A stretch of 64,000 nt of DNA from Schistosoma haematobium (GCF_000699445.3 NC_067195.1:68382591-68446590); one strand, 5' to 3'. Counted from the first letter of the stretch, positions 1 through 12,245 are shown. Notes: a model not told the origin generated them from the letters alone. Made by a program: numbers and translations.

Positions 1-3
1 TAC

Positions 4-439
4 CTGTATATGCGAAATCGATTAGCTTTTTTAAAGCACTTGCCGATATGTAATGTAATTTAATTTCATGTAAAAGTGCTTCACGCATTTCACCAGTGAA
101 CATAGCTCGGAAATATGGTGAAGCACCAGCTAGAACAATTCGATGACATTGAATTGATTCTGAATTTACACATAATGTGACATCAGTTAATTTTCGAGAC
201 TGAAATAATTCATACATAGTATTCATGGCCTCTTTTAAGTAATGATTTGATTCGAAATTCATACAAATTAAATTATCATTTGATTCATCTGAAGAGCATG
301 TAGGTAGAATGTAAGTAGGATGTGGGATAAACAATTCTGAATTGGCTAAATCAGGGAATGATGATGAAATATCACAGTTTGTAGATGATACAGAAAGTTC
401 ATCCATGGGAAAATCTTCGACATTTTCTTTCATTATCAT
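4..439 (-). CDS. BTB/kelch-like protein, first coding exon (partial)
   Basis: Seen: reading leftward from ATG at 437-439 (in-frame TAA three codons upstream), 145 codons stay open to the window edge. The first ~60 residues are acidic and serine-rich. A BTB/POZ core follows, with LTDVTLCVNSESIQCHRIVL, AGASPYFRAMFTGEM and LKKLIDFAYTG in canonical order and spacing. Family knowledge: in KLHL proteins this domain dimerises and binds CUL3, and a BACK domain and kelch repeats follow, making a substrate adaptor of a ubiquitin ligase. Those later parts lie outside the window, so a BTB-only or BTB-zinc-finger protein cannot be excluded. The last bases read ACAG/GTA in the sense direction, a good splice donor after one base of a codon, so the exon may end at position 4. 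The BTB call is firm; the subfamily is unknown. Confidence 0.88.
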
Positions 440-1251
440 TTTTTCTTACTATGACTGATTACTTCATACGAGATTAATCATTTAAAATTGATTCCTGTAA
501 AATCAATGAAAAAGAAAAATCTGTCGAAAACAACCATTACAAAAGTCAAGAAACCAAACTATAGGTTAGAAAGAGGACATTTATAGATAGTAAAATGCTC
601 GATTTGAAACCAGTACCCGTTATGTGCAGTTTGTTCCAGAAATAAAGGAAATAAAACGTTTTACAGAGTTGTACGACTAAAAACAGTCCACCAAGGCAAA
701 ACTATCGAGACAAATACATTAGTGCATTAGAAAATGGAAAATAAAATCGGATACAAAGAATACAGGTGTCAAACACCTAGATATTTACAAATCAATCGCC
801 GATAAAGTAAAATATGCATTCTAAATTTTTCAAGACTTGATCCCCAATAGTAATTGAGAAGCCTCCTACAAGTATACGTACAAGTTGCAAACAACATGAT
901 ATGTTGAGGTAATACACATTCCAGACACAAGGGTTGAAAGTTTTATAGTTGGATGCTCTTCTACAATAGTAAATACCAGAACAGTTTCATTCACCAAAAA
1001 ATAATTACAACATTTATGATAACGCCCGTAGTTACACATGGTTCCTTAATACACGAAACTGAATTCATAGGACTATTTGCAAAGCCTTCCTCCCAAATGA
1101 TATAATATTCTAGTTACATTCTACCGAAATGTTTTCCTGCTTCTTAAAATGACAGTAGTAAAAGCAATCAATATTGTTAGTAAATAAATCCAATCATTCA
1201 CGTTCATAACAAGTAAAATACCCAACTGAAGCAATTTTAATCTCACGGTTT
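440..1251. other. Intergenic or 5' flank of the BTB gene
   Basis: AT-rich sequence upstream of the BTB exon. I see no open frame with family signal and no clear repeat boundary. Confidence 0.5.
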
Positions 1252-1790
1252 AAGGGAAGACAAAGGATGTACACACCTATACCATTGTGAACAATCCTCA
1301 GCCATGTCACTCACAGTCTCCAATCACTCGATACAATAGTCACACGGACCACAACCAAGTAGTCTGCATCTACCAACATGGCTCAGAACACAACTTGGTG
1401 ACTTCAAGCATTGATGCCACGTTTTCGTTTGGCCGACCCTAACTTTCTTCCAACCATCCCCAACACCGGTTAGCATTGCACGTCGTGGTAATCGGTGTTC
1501 AGGCATACGTAACACGTGGCTCAACCATCTCAGTCGATAAAGATTAACAACCTCATCAACTGATTTACCATCATTCCCTAATACCCTACGTCTAATCTCA
1601 CTATTACTTACCCGGTGATCCCAGCAGACGCCAGCAATATTTCTAAGGCATCTGTGGTCAAATACTAGTAGCTTACGAGTATCCTCAACTCTTAATGGCC
1701 ACGTTTCGCAGCCATAAAGTAGGACAGAACGAACTAGTGCCCAATATTCTCGCCCCTTAATTGATAGACAGATGATCAAAGACAACAAAG
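1252..1790 (-). pseudogene. RTE-type non-LTR retrotransposon, C-terminal fragment (family 1)
   Basis: Reading leftward, a ~150-residue open segment carries the region after the RT domain of RTE-type elements: SVLLYGCETWPLRVEDTRK, then FDHRCLRNIAGVCWDH, LRWLSHVLRMPEHRLPRRAM and GQTKTWHQCLKS. The same block occurs on the plus strand at 30600-31085, so this is a dispersed family. Endonuclease and catalytic RT are absent, so the copy is 5'-truncated and inactive. The 3' part (about 1255-1310) matches the 3' untranslated segment at 31297-31350. I cannot separate SR2-like from Perere-like subfamilies by eye. Confidence 0.8.
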
Positions 1791-4700
1791 AACCTAACAC
1801 ATATCCATCGGTCCAAGTTACCAAAATCCTTGAGCAAAAGGATAACTTTATCAAGAGAAATAATGAAGTAGTAGTATGCACAACTTTTCAGTGAAATTGC
1901 CTTTGTGCTTGTAAAACAATACGGTCACATACAAAATGTCAAAAACAAGAATAAACGTGACTATAAGCCATTTAACAGAGATTGTAAGTCTCAGGTTTTG
2001 TAGATCACTTACGTTTCGAAAAAGAAAAAGCTCATAAAGCTTTTGTCCTACTTCACGTCAAATATATTTCCTATTTGACAGTAATTGTACTGCCTTGCTG
2101 AAGAGACTTGCAGATTGCAAACGCTTGTGAAAAGAGGATAGTCACAGACAAAACATTGAAGTATGAATGACAAAAGAACTTTTTGTTCTATTGTAGAAAA
2201 AGTGCAGTGTGAGTGACACACGCAGTGTTAAAAAAAATTCGCTATCTTTTTAGAATCATAAATGTTATCGCGAACTAAGGACAGCAATTTTTGCATTATT
2301 CAACGAGTTGTTTGAGAAAAACTAAATTAAATTCAGTAAAACGACTCATAGAAATCCTGATACTAATTGTAAGACAAAGAACACTAACCAAAAATCTGAG
2401 GACTTGAACGGTGTTTGTAATGCTTATTCAGAATTTCTTAGCTTTATAGACAAATTTCATAGATAGGGACGAACGTTAAAATTTTATTTTCATGAACAGT
2501 AAAACCTTTGAGGGTGTGAAGTCATATTAAACAAGGACTTTGATGCTCGCCGAAATATGAGGCGTGATTTAGTATACATGTCGTTTTTCAGCGCTCAAAG
2601 ATCCACAATAAGTATACAGGACACTGGAATTACTCAGTTGTGATTAGGAAGACGTTTTTACAATTCTCATAAGACCCGTCGAAAATAACGAACACTGCTG
2701 CGGGACAAGATGGCGAACAAATTTATTAAATATAATGTTGCAGTAGTAGTTTGTTCCCTGAGAACAAGGTCTAAAAGTGACATCATACCTAATTGAAGTC
2801 ACGACATAATCAAAGTGAAGCTAAGACTGCTTACGAATCAACGTTCGTATTGAGACCAAACGAAGGATTTGTATTAACTCAATATTTCACATTTATTATT
2901 ACGATAAAAGTAATTAAGAGTGAGTAACCCAGCAACACCAACATACCTCAAACCCCCGGCTTCAGCGCCACTACTAACTTGACCTTCACAAGGTTGCTTG
3001 AGACTTAGTTACAAAATTAAACAAGACTGGACACCATAGTACAAATATAGTGAACGGGATAAGAACCGTCATATCACATCAACGAGAAATATTTTAGCCT
3101 AAATTACTTCAATATTCTCTTGAATCAGAAACACTAAATGAAATTTACAACTGTATGTTGAATCAGACTTCCCTCTTCAGTAGTAAGGTTAAGAGGCCAA
3201 TCAGCCTGTATTAATCGTACTGTTAATATTCAACATTGCTTGAATGTGTCAAGAGTGAGTGCTAATAATAATTATTCTGGTAGAAAGTCCCATTACTTCA
3301 ACCAAGCAGTGAAAAATGGGAGTCCAGGCGCAAACACTTGGATCTCGGTTTTCGAAATTTCTTGGAACGTCATCTCAGGTGATCGGTGCTGGATATAAGG
3401 AAACAATAAAATGTGTTATTACCATGAATAATGTTCAGTATACGGTAAGCCAGTATTAGGTTGCCTTGTAACCTACGGTATGTCTTCATAATATGGTTCA
3501 GAGAGACCTTTCACCAATTTGTTCCCTCACCGTTGAACTCATTTTACAATATTCATCTCATGGCTAAAACGAGGACTTACTTCTTGAGCATCATATTCCA
3601 GATGCGGCCTCACGAAATTCGGGTCTAAATAATCAAATTAGTTACTAATAGAACATAAGACCCTGATGTATTTGGCAACGGTAGCTTGGCGCTTACTCCT
3701 AGTTATGAACTACCAGATCTTTGCGGGCTAAACAACTCTATGTGTTGTGTAATGATGTGAATTTTCGGAGTCATTCAGTTGCATTTCCATATTTTCGTTA
3801 GAATTGAATTCTAGCGACTAATTACCTATCCACTCAACCAGTAAATTTAGATCACCATGTCATATTATTTTATCTGGTATACTGAGTATGGTTCTTCAAA
3901 TCTTCACGTCATCTACAAAATATGCAACAGACGACTTTGCTACGGCTAGTATGTCGTTTACGTACAATCAAAAGAGGAGGACAGAGGACTGTATCTTACG
4001 GGACTGCACTTTTTCAAGTTTTAGCATCAATAAAGCTCATTTACCAGTTCGCATTGCTTCCTATAATTGAGGGAGTCACTTATACAGTTTCTAATCCCAT
4101 AACCTTCTAGTTTCAATTTACGACTAAGGTGAGAGGCCTTGAAAAATACATCCACTGAAATATTCCTATCTTTCGCTGCAGTTCATTCTTGTCTTGCAAC
4201 GAGCAGATTTGTGCGTCTTCCTACACTTAACAAAATTTCTTGACCTGTTTACTCACCCACAGCGTGGTCTATGTGGCACCAAGTATGGTGTAAACGGGGG
4301 AAGTAACTAAACCAAGAGTGCCTTTAAATATACACCATACTTCTTCAATTGATGAGCTAGTATTTACTGACCAGTCCGTTGTTGCAGCACACTCCTGAAT
4401 GGGCATTATTTTTTCTCCTCATACCTTTAAGCGAGGTTTAACATAATTGCATATTATGTCACAAGCTCTGAACACGAATGACAAAACAGCAAGATGGATA
4501 TTTGCTAACCGTAGAAGAATATTTAAACAAGTGATATCCTTGGTCGCGTGAGTGATTACTAAGTCTAATAGCGGAGATTTTTGGTTCCATCCAAGACGTA
4601 TGGGTACGGATACGTGCTGTACGAAAAAAATGCTCTATTCCGTCATCAAGAGCCTACTGTCGAAAGTCTTCAGATCCTGAGGTGGTCATCTATGTCTAAC

Positions 4701-5259
4701 TAATATCATGTGCATTAAAGTTTCTTGATATCAGGCATTTCTTATTTTTACTCTATAGCTAAGCTGATCGAGCAACGACAGATAGGACCGAGTCTCAATG
4801 TACAACCTTCAAAAGTGAGTTCACAACTAGCGACTTTGAAAACCCTCTTTATGTATTCAAAAACAATTTGTTTTTACCTCATACCCACGCTGCTAATATT
4901 AGCTTTTTATCCAGTGATGGTTTTTCACATTGTCTCTTCGCAGCATTTACTTTATTATTACTTTTTCTCTCACCCTCCATTTCTAATCTAGTTGGCTCTT
5001 TGTTTTGCCTTAAACAAGTGTATGTGTGACTAGGTTTATTGAGGCAATGTGTTATACAGTGCTGATAATCTACGTCCTCTTATTAAACTATCCAAATTTA
5101 CCAAAGGGTTTAATTGTTTTGAAAACTTTTCGCCATTTATGCAGTCATAAACTTATGACATTTCACCTGTTAAATACATTAGTCTGAACAAATAGAACGT
5201 ACTAAGATAGCAAAAGTCGGACGTTCAAATATTATTTTCCTGTCGTTAAGAAGAACACG
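1791..5259. other. Long stretch without recognised genes
   Basis: AT-rich DNA with only short, low-complexity frames. No domain motif, terminal repeat or tRNA box was recognised. It may hold decayed repeats. Confidence 0.45.
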
Positions 5260-5639
5260 TTTTGACTAGGATCCTAAGGAGGGGCCGAGAGCTTGTTGAG
5301 TTTGCACCCTATAACACTCGACCACGTATTGTATTAGATGGAGACTATGTATTATCTAGAATCTGATCATAAGTATTAGAATTAATTACTGGAGTTGGAA
5401 CAGACCCACCTGGTTCCTAGAATTTTATTTGGTCAACATGTCGGTTGTGTATATTCAAGTCATTGATATCTAGAATTCGCAGCATGAATTCCCCGACATT
5501 CTTCACCACAATATCCATGGCCAGTCAAAGATCATTCTCACGATAATATGTAACTTCTGCAGACTCCAAACACCCCATATTCGGACGGAGGATTCTTCCT
5601 TTTAATAGCTTTGGTGGAGTCAGTTTCGATGAAGAATTT

Positions 5640-6289
5640 CTAGCGTTTCCATATTTCCATATCTACTCTCCTATTCAGTTTATCACGTGTTGAAGCAGCA
5701 ATGTAATTAGCGGCAGTTTTCAATGTCCTGGTGAACTTTCCAGCCTGAACATTGGAACAAGGGTGCGTGGTAGTAGTGAACAGGTGTTTGTACCCTATAC
5801 CACTTAACCAGGTAGTGGCCGCGTCTGCAGCAAAATCAGAGCCATTATCAGTTGCTAATGCCTCGGGAACCCCTTCTCGACTAAACTCCTTTCTTAATGT
5901 TCGGATTGTGAAACCAGAATTTGGTGAAGCTGTGAAAAACATCCAGACCATTTCGAAAAGGAATCAATGACTACAAGTGCATAGTATTTGCTGAGAAATA
6001 GACTACAACAGTCTGCATGAATTCTCTGCCAGGCCTCAAACGATACTGGCCATGGAGTCCACTTCGAAGGTTGATTTTACAACTTATGTTATCCTTCACA
6101 ATTGTTTGTTGTACGACACATGTCTGCATTTATTTCAATCCACCAACATGTGTGCTTTGCTAAGGATTTCATTTTCTCATCATCCAAACGTTCACTATGA
6201 AGATGTTGGAAGTAAGATTTACGTAATGAAGGAGAAACAACAACACTATTATTTAAACAGGAAATACCATCAGGAGTAGTGGATATCAC
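5640..6289 (-). pseudogene. Gypsy integrase, zinc finger and catalytic core fragments
   Basis: 6289-6089 encodes a degenerate H-H-C-C finger: FQHLHSERLDDEKMKSLAKH followed by CWW and a partial C-x2-C. 5951-5640 encodes part of the catalytic core: EFSREGVPEALATDNGSDFA with the second catalytic Asp, then THPCSNVQAGKFTRTLK, where the family has HPQSNGQAER and the Glu. The catalytic Glu position here reads K, so the core is inactive. The first catalytic Asp region lies in the broken stretch between the pieces. Confidence 0.75.
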
Positions 6290-6543
6290 ATCTCACTCTG
6301 AAGAATAGACAGAAAATCTACGTTTCAGATTAGCATTCGTACACCACTGAATACACGTCCAAAGTATTGGCGAGTTTTTCAAAAAAGATGTGGAAGACTC
6401 GCTGGTAAATGCTGCTTTAAAAAATAGTATGTAATACTACTAGATTTATCTTGTAATGATCATCGATATATGTGATCAATATGTTGAATTCATTTGGAAC
6501 TTCTTTACTGGATTGTACAGTTGTAGGTATTCACAGTAATACT

Positions 6544-6840
6544 CTATCGCTGAACCATAGAAGCTGAGGAACGTGCTAAGGATTGTTCAGGATGATAAGT
6601 GGGCTTTAAAGCCCCATGATCAGTAACAATAGTGAATTTCTTTCTAAATAAATATTTGCCAAGTCTTTTAGCAGCCCGAAACACAGCTAATGCTTCTCGC
6701 GGAGTTTGTGAATAACCTTGTTTAGCGACAGTAAGTTGGCGCGAAACACAGATAACTTGTCTACCTTCCTGCTCCAAAACTGCACCAATACCCACAGGTG
6801 ATGCATCAGTAGTAAGTGCAGAATGTACATTGAGGAGCAA
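6544..6840 (-). pseudogene. Gypsy RNase H domain, fragment
   Basis: The frame contains LTTDASPVGIGAVLEQEGRQ, REALAVFRAAKRLGKYLF and FTIVTDHGAL, the usual Gypsy RNase H order that directly follows RT. It ends with SLARSSASMVQR, where the family normally continues into the integrase linker. In a functional polyprotein it removes RNA from the RNA-DNA hybrid. The frame differs from the RT piece at 6967-7473, showing indel decay. Confidence 0.78.
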
Positions 6841-6966
6841 ATTCGAAGAACAGCATTACTTTTAATAAACTCTAGCAAACTTCGTAAGCATGACTCTTGT
6901 TTCTCACTCCATTTAAGTGAATTGGATATCAAAATATCAAGTAAACAATTGGCATGACAAGGAAAA

Positions 6967-7735
6967 TTAAGAATAAGCCGGGAATATTATTGAATGGTAC
7001 CCACTAATGAACGTAGTTTTGTAAGAGTTTTTGGAGATGGCGCAACCGTTACCATCAACTAGGTATCCAAGACATCCAAAATTAGATACACAAAATGAAC
7101 ACTTATTTGGATTCACCGTAATATTCTTCTTGATTAAACAACGCAGTAAAGCAATAAGTCTCTGATCATGGACTACCTTATCAGAACGATGAACCATGAG
7201 ACCATCTTGATAAACTTTAACACCCTCAAGATCACTGACCACATTGGTCATCACTTCCTGAAATATGGCTGGAGAACAACTTGAACCAAATGGACTGAAG
7301 TTGTTTTTGAACAGGCTAAAAGGAGTGTTAATTATTGTCAACGTAGATGAAGATTGATCTAAGGGTATTTTAGGATAAGCATCTTTTAGTTCAACTTTCG
7401 AGATCACTTTAGAACCCTGAAGTTGATCAAGAGTATCGTCATCCTTTACCGTGGTACACGTTTGCTTCAACAAATGGGGGTTCAGTGTTAATCAACAGTC
7501 ACCACATACTCCAGAGGTCTTGCCATCCAACTTCAATGGTGTAACAATAGGAGTACCCCATGCTGAAGACTGAATCAATTCAATCATACCTTTCGCGCAA
7601 AAATCGTTCAGTTTCTTATTTACTGCTTCTCGATGACCATAAGAAATTATTCGTCTTTCAAGAGAGACTGGATCACACTGTACTTGAAGTTTTATAGGCA
7701 CGCAGCTATCAAGTCTTTTACCGAATCGAAAAGAC
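6967..7735 (-). pseudogene. Gypsy reverse transcriptase, degenerate
   Basis: Two frames together give a Gypsy RT. The upstream piece has KLNDFCAKGMIELIQSSAWG and TPIVTPLK. The downstream piece has SKVELKDAYPKIPLDQ, FSPFGSSCSPAIFQEVM and GYLVDG. The catalytic box reads VYQDGLMVH where the family has Y-x-DD, so the second catalytic aspartate is glycine. A frameshift and stop near 7490 separate the pieces. In a live element this domain would copy genomic RNA into cDNA inside particles; here it cannot work. Confidence 0.82.
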
Positions 7736-8007
7736 TAATAACCCTGTTACTATACTCTTAAGAGCTTCAACTTTTCCTTGGACTCCCTCCCACAAATGAG
7801 GCATTTTGTTATGGACCGCCTAATATCTAGACGGAACAAAAATATGACGATCCCCATTGTTATAATTATGAATATAACCAAATTACAGCACATATGATTT
7901 ATCCTCTCCTATTATTCATTGACTGTTAATCATGGTCTTATGCTCTTTACCCTCATGTTCAGTTTCCAAATCCCTTTAATGGTTAAAGATACATTATTCT
8001 TTCTAAG

Positions 8008-8528
8008 TGTAAGATCCATTTTGAATGTTTTGTGTGTTTGTGAAAATCCCTCCATGTATATACTTGTACTTTGTTCCTATTGATTCCCCTAGTTGTACAT
8101 TGTTGTATTTTGATTACATTTGAGTTGTTAATACTTGTATTTTTTATTATAGTTTTTGTTTTCTTACGCATTCACTAAGTTTGTGTTTCTTCCTGAACTG
8201 CATCTTAGCCATATTGAATTGTTCCTCCTGTTGTGTGTGATCTATCCAGCCAGGATAGAATAACGTTGATTTGTTGTGATTGGTAAATTTCTTGCATCCT
8301 TTATCAACTTTCTTATTTATTGTAATTAGATTTGATCAATTGAACAATTATTGGTTGGATAGCTGAGTGGTTATATTTGTTTAGGTAATAATGTACACTT
8401 AAATTTATGATAAATTATAGAACCGCTATCTTACCTAATTACTTTGTTTTGGTTTCAATCGGGCGAGGGCGCGTATCTAACTCATCCAGACAGCTGTCCA
8501 GCAGCCCAAACGTAGTTTGGATCTTACA
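8008..8528 (+). repeat. 5' LTR of the BEL/Pao element
   Basis: 521 bp, TG...CA, with 10-bp inverted ends. It lacks 32 bp present in the right LTR (at 13354-13385, between the CTGCATCT and TAGCCATATT motifs) and differs otherwise at one C/T site near 8088. The target duplication CTAAG precedes it. Confidence 0.95.
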
Positions 8529-8618
8529 GTTCTAAACAAATATTTGGTCGAATTCGTTTGGCTTTCGTTTCGTTGATTCCAATCATCGTCTCTGGGAATA
8601 TCTGGTCGTTCGCTTGCG

Positions 8619-8864
8619 ATGCCAAACAATCGTCGAAGGAAATTAAGTCCAAGGCTCGTGGATGTTAAAAGAGATGAACAAAAGGATGGATCCCCTCAGT
8701 CAAGGCAAGTGCCTTCTGATGCTTCTATGTGTCATGGTTCATATTCTAATAGGGACGATTGTAATTATAGTGAATCTAGTTGTGATATAATGGCAGATGG
8801 CATAGAAAACCTTAATTTAGACTTGAAGCAAGCAAAAAGCGTAAGGCCTACGGCGTTTTCATAG
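8619..8864 (+). pseudogene. BEL/Pao gag, N-terminal segment
   Basis: An ATG at 8619, 90 bp after the LTR, opens 81 codons of basic then acidic, serine-rich sequence, starting MPNNRRRKLSPRLVDVKRDE. This is usual for the unstructured N-terminus of BEL gag. It ends at TAG (8862-8864), while the gag body continues in the +2 frame from about 8858 (FIGPELPKVELSYFDGQPRG). One single-base indel near 8845-8860 therefore separates start and body. It would encode the start of the capsid precursor. The break may be a real mutation or an assembly error. Confidence 0.72.
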
Positions 8865-11212
8865 GTCCAGAGTTACCAAAGGTTGAGTTAAGTTATTTCG
8901 ACGGTCAACCAAGAGGTTACTGGAAGTTTTTAAGGGAGTTTGAGACCTATGTGGAATCAAGGGTCAAGGATGATGGTCAACGCTTGCTTTATTTGATACA
9001 TTATTGTAAGGGTAAAGCGAAAACAGCCATTGAGGGTTGTGTTATGTTGGAAGCCTTTTTTGGTTACAAGAAGGCCAAGGAAATTCTAAAACGGTTGTTC
9101 GGACAGGCGCATGTAATCGCTCGGGAGACTTTAGAGGACTTATTCAAAACTACAAATGTTGATTACAGTGATCCTGAGCAACTAACAAATCTAGCTATTA
9201 GGATGGAAAATTGTTCTATGGTTTTGAAACAGATGAAGTACACTGCCGACTTAAATTCTCTAATTACCTTAGAGAGAATAGTAGGACTCTTACCTCAAGT
9301 TATGCAAGCCCAGTGGGCGGACTGGGTGGATGAGTTGACTGAAGATAATAGAGAACCAACCTTTGACGAGCTTACTCAATTTATAGCATTCCGCGCGAGA
9401 GTAGCTAGTAGTAGGTTTGGACGGTTAGCGAATCGTCCGAGAAAGGGACACAACTTAAAGACAAATTGTCACTTGCAATTGGAGCGGGAGAATAATTCAA
9501 AAGAGAAAGCTAAATGCAGTGTGTGTTCCCTGGACCATGCTATTTATAAATGTCCAAAATTTTTAGCGCTTACCGTTCAAGAGAGATGGTCTCACGCGAA
9601 GGTTAATGGCATCTGTTTTGTCTGCCTTAGGCAAGGGCATAAAGTTAATGAATGTAAGCTGGAAAAACGTTGTAACGTTAATAGTTGTGAGAAGAAACAC
9701 CATTCTTTGCTGCACAGCGAAAGTGATAAACCTGGTATCCCGAATTGTTGTGGATTTACTAAATCCCTAAGTAGCCAAGTGTGCTTAGGAATGATTCCTG
9801 TACGTTTGGTGTTGGGAAATGCCGAAATGGTGGGTTATGCTTTGTTGGATAACGGGTCTGATGTAACGTTGATAAAATCGAGCTGTTTGAGGTATCTCGG
9901 GTTGAAGGAAGACCGAGCGTCAGTGGTAGTAGAGACTGTGAGTGGTAATAGGACAATGACGGTCACAAAGACTCCTTTTGAGGTGTATTCTCTAGATCGG
10001 TCTGAACATGTTACGATCGAAGGGGCTCTGATTGTCGCAGATATTCCAGGTCATAAGCCAACAAGGTCGGCAGTGAACAACTTAGTTAAATGGCCACATT
10101 TAAGGGATGTACCAATAGGCAACCTAGACTCTGAAGAAGTTCTGCTGTTGATTGGTTGCGATGTACCAGAGGCACACTGGGTGTTAGACCAGAGGTTGGG
10201 TGGAAGAAAAGGCCCGTACGCTGTGAAGACGTTGTTGGGGTGGACGGTCTTCGGACCTGCGTCATATCCGGAATACAGGAAAAGAGTTGTCAATCATACC
10301 AGTAAGATACAGGCTTTGGAGAACGAAATACGTAAACTTTATGATGTAGAGTTCTCTGATGTTTATTCAAATGATAAATCAGTATCAATAGAAGATAAGA
10401 CGGCACAAATATTCTCTGACGGTTATGATGGTTATGTCGTAGATGCTGTTAAGAATAATTTCTATGTTGATGACTGCTTGGTATCCTTTCCCACTTGTGA
10501 TCAAGCAAAGAGTTTCGTTAAGCAGATAAGTGAATTATTATGTAGAGGAGGTTTTAAACTAAAGAAATGGGTTACTAACTCGGAGGAGGTAAGGACCATC
10601 TTGCCCGATGTATGTAAAGAAGAGTCCTTGATAGAAATGTCAGCGAGTTATGACACTACACATCGAACTCTAGGAGTAGAGTGGGATTTTAAACGAGATG
10701 TATTCAAGTTTTACTTCGATGCGCCTGAAAGGCCTCTGACTAGGAGAGGGATTCTATCTATAGTTTCTTCTCTGTTCGATCCTTTGGGTTTAATTGCTCC
10801 AGTCTGTCTTACTGCCAAGGTTCTCTTGCAAAAACTATGTAAGTCTCAATTAGGCTGGGATCAGCCTCTCAACGAGCCATACGTGTCGGCGTGGCTAAAT
10901 TGGGTAAACTTTATGCGTCAAATAGGTCATGTTACGGTAGATAGGGGTATCAAGAAGAGAATTGACGAACCCGACGCGGAAGTAGAATTGCACCTGTTCA
11001 GTGACGCTTCGGAGATCGGTTACGGAGCAGTCGCGTACGCTCGAGTCAGTTATTTGAAGGAACAACCCTACTGTATTTTGTTATACAGCAAGTCTAGGGT
11101 AGCACCTATCAAACAGATCACTATACCGAGGCTAGAGATGGCAGCGGCAGTGTTAAGTGTGAGGCTTAGCGAAGTCTTACGGAGAAGTCTGCCTAATTTT
11201 TCTGTAAGGTAA
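8858..11212 (+). pseudogene. BEL/Pao gag-protease-(deleted RT)-RNase H polyprotein
   Basis: One long frame. The gag body is followed by zinc knuckles (CSVCSLDHAIYKC, CFVCLRQGHKVNEC and a third C/H cluster), then an aspartic protease with YALLDNGSDVTLIKSS. After the linker LGWTVFGP the sequence reaches NNFYVDDCLVSFPTCDQAKS in about 80 residues. BEL elements normally have several hundred residues there, including the RT fingers and the first catalytic Asp, so most of the RT core is missing in frame. Then come GGFKLKKWV, SSLFDPLGLIAPV and RNase H (LHLFSDASEIGYGAVAYARV). It ends at TAA 11210-11212, with RNase H continuing in another frame. Protease might work; RT cannot. Confidence 0.88.
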
Positions 11213-11390
11213 ACTTCCATACAGATTCCATGGTAGTATTGTACTACATCAAGAATATCGAGAATCGCTATAGCACCTATATAGCTAACCGTCTCGCCAT
11301 TGTGCATCAGTATACGAAGATTGAACAATGGAGTTATGTAAGGTCGTCACAGAATCCAGCTGATTGGACCTCGAGAGGTATACAAAAATG
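11206..11390 (+). pseudogene. BEL/Pao RNase H C-terminus, frameshifted segment
   Basis: In frame 1 the RNase H continues: VNFHTDSMVVLYYIKN, then YVRSSQNPADWTSRG. The Asp in HTDS and the N-P-A-D motif are BEL hallmarks. The frame changes again at an A5 run near 11387, where the protein resumes as MSDLELWFKCPTLLHGE in frame 0. Both junctions look like single-base indels in an otherwise young element. Confidence 0.8.
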
Positions 11391-12245
11391 TCAGATCTTG
11401 AGCTTTGGTTCAAATGTCCTACTTTACTGCATGGCGAATTTTGTACAGCAATCACTGACTGTCCGGAACCTACTCCTGACGATATTGAGTTTAGAAAAAC
11501 TGCCGTGGTTAACTTGAGTAGTATAAAGTACAACATGTCACCTATTCTCGCTTATTATTCTGAGTGGTTGAAATTAGTCAGGGCCGTAGCCTGGCTTAGA
11601 AGGTTCATAGAATTTCTGATGGTGCTTCGTTCACCGAGTCATGAAGGATCCGTTCATCTAGGGTGTTTAAAGGTCGAAGAACTTGACGTCGCCAAGCGTA
11701 AAATTTTGTTGATGGTTCAGAAAGAAGTGTATGGAGAAATACTTAGTGGATTTAAAACCAATGGTAAGGTAGTTAGTCACAATGATCTGAAGGGCTTATC
11801 ACCGATAATGCTTGATGGGTTACTCTGTGTTGGAGGCCGACTAAGCTACTCAGATTTCTCAAATGCCTTTAAACATCCAATAATATTGCCCAGTCGACAC
11901 TTAGTGACAGAAATGATAATTAGACATTATCATAAGGAACAAGGGCACACAGGAACGTCACAAGTACTGGCCACGATTCGAAAAAGGTATTGGATAATAA
12001 AAGGAACCAGCACGGTTAAGAGAGTGATAGGAAAGTGTGTGACATGCCGGCGGTATACGATGGTTACAGGGCAACAATTGATGGCACCACTTCCAGCTTG
12101 TAGAGTGCAACAAGGATGGTATTGCTTCTCAGCCGTGGGAGTAGACTACTTTGGACCCCTTTTTGTCAAAAGAGGAAGATCACTAGAAAAAGATATGGGT
12201 GTGTATTTACTTGCTTGCAAACCCGAGCAGTTCATATTGAAATGA
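11383..12245 (+). pseudogene. BEL/Pao integrase N-terminal half
   Basis: The frame runs from the RNase H/integrase linker through the integrase zinc finger (HYHKEQGHTGTSQVLATIRK, YWI, CVTCRR; H-H-C-C) into the start of the catalytic core (SAVGVDYFGPLFVKRG, first catalytic Asp). The correct frame is lost at an A5 run near 12187-12193; the last ~17 residues here are out-of-frame read-through to TGA. Its role in a live element is binding and inserting cDNA ends into chromosomal DNA. Confidence 0.85.

Larger units (their letters stand above)
5260..7735 (-). mobile_element. Decayed Ty3/Gypsy retrotransposon, pol region (copy 1)
   Basis: Pol pieces lie in the normal order on the minus strand: RT N-terminus (7735-7492), RT palm (7473-6967), RNase H (6840-6544), integrase zinc finger (6289-6089), integrase core (5951-5640), and an integrase tail recognisable to about 5330 (HNRHVDQIK-like motif). 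Frames change between pieces and stops interrupt them, so the copy is dead. No LTR pair was found. Related fragments of the same family lie at 14452-14483 with 16363-16568, and at 21690-23690. The family name is not assigned. Confidence 0.82.

Noticed and set aside
3888..4110. Two overlapping ~60-codon plus-strand frames
   Set aside because: Short, overlapping, and without family signal.
8355..8370. A-box-like TAGCTGAGTGG in the BEL LTR
   Set aside because: No B box at the right distance; it is ordinary LTR sequence present in both LTRs.
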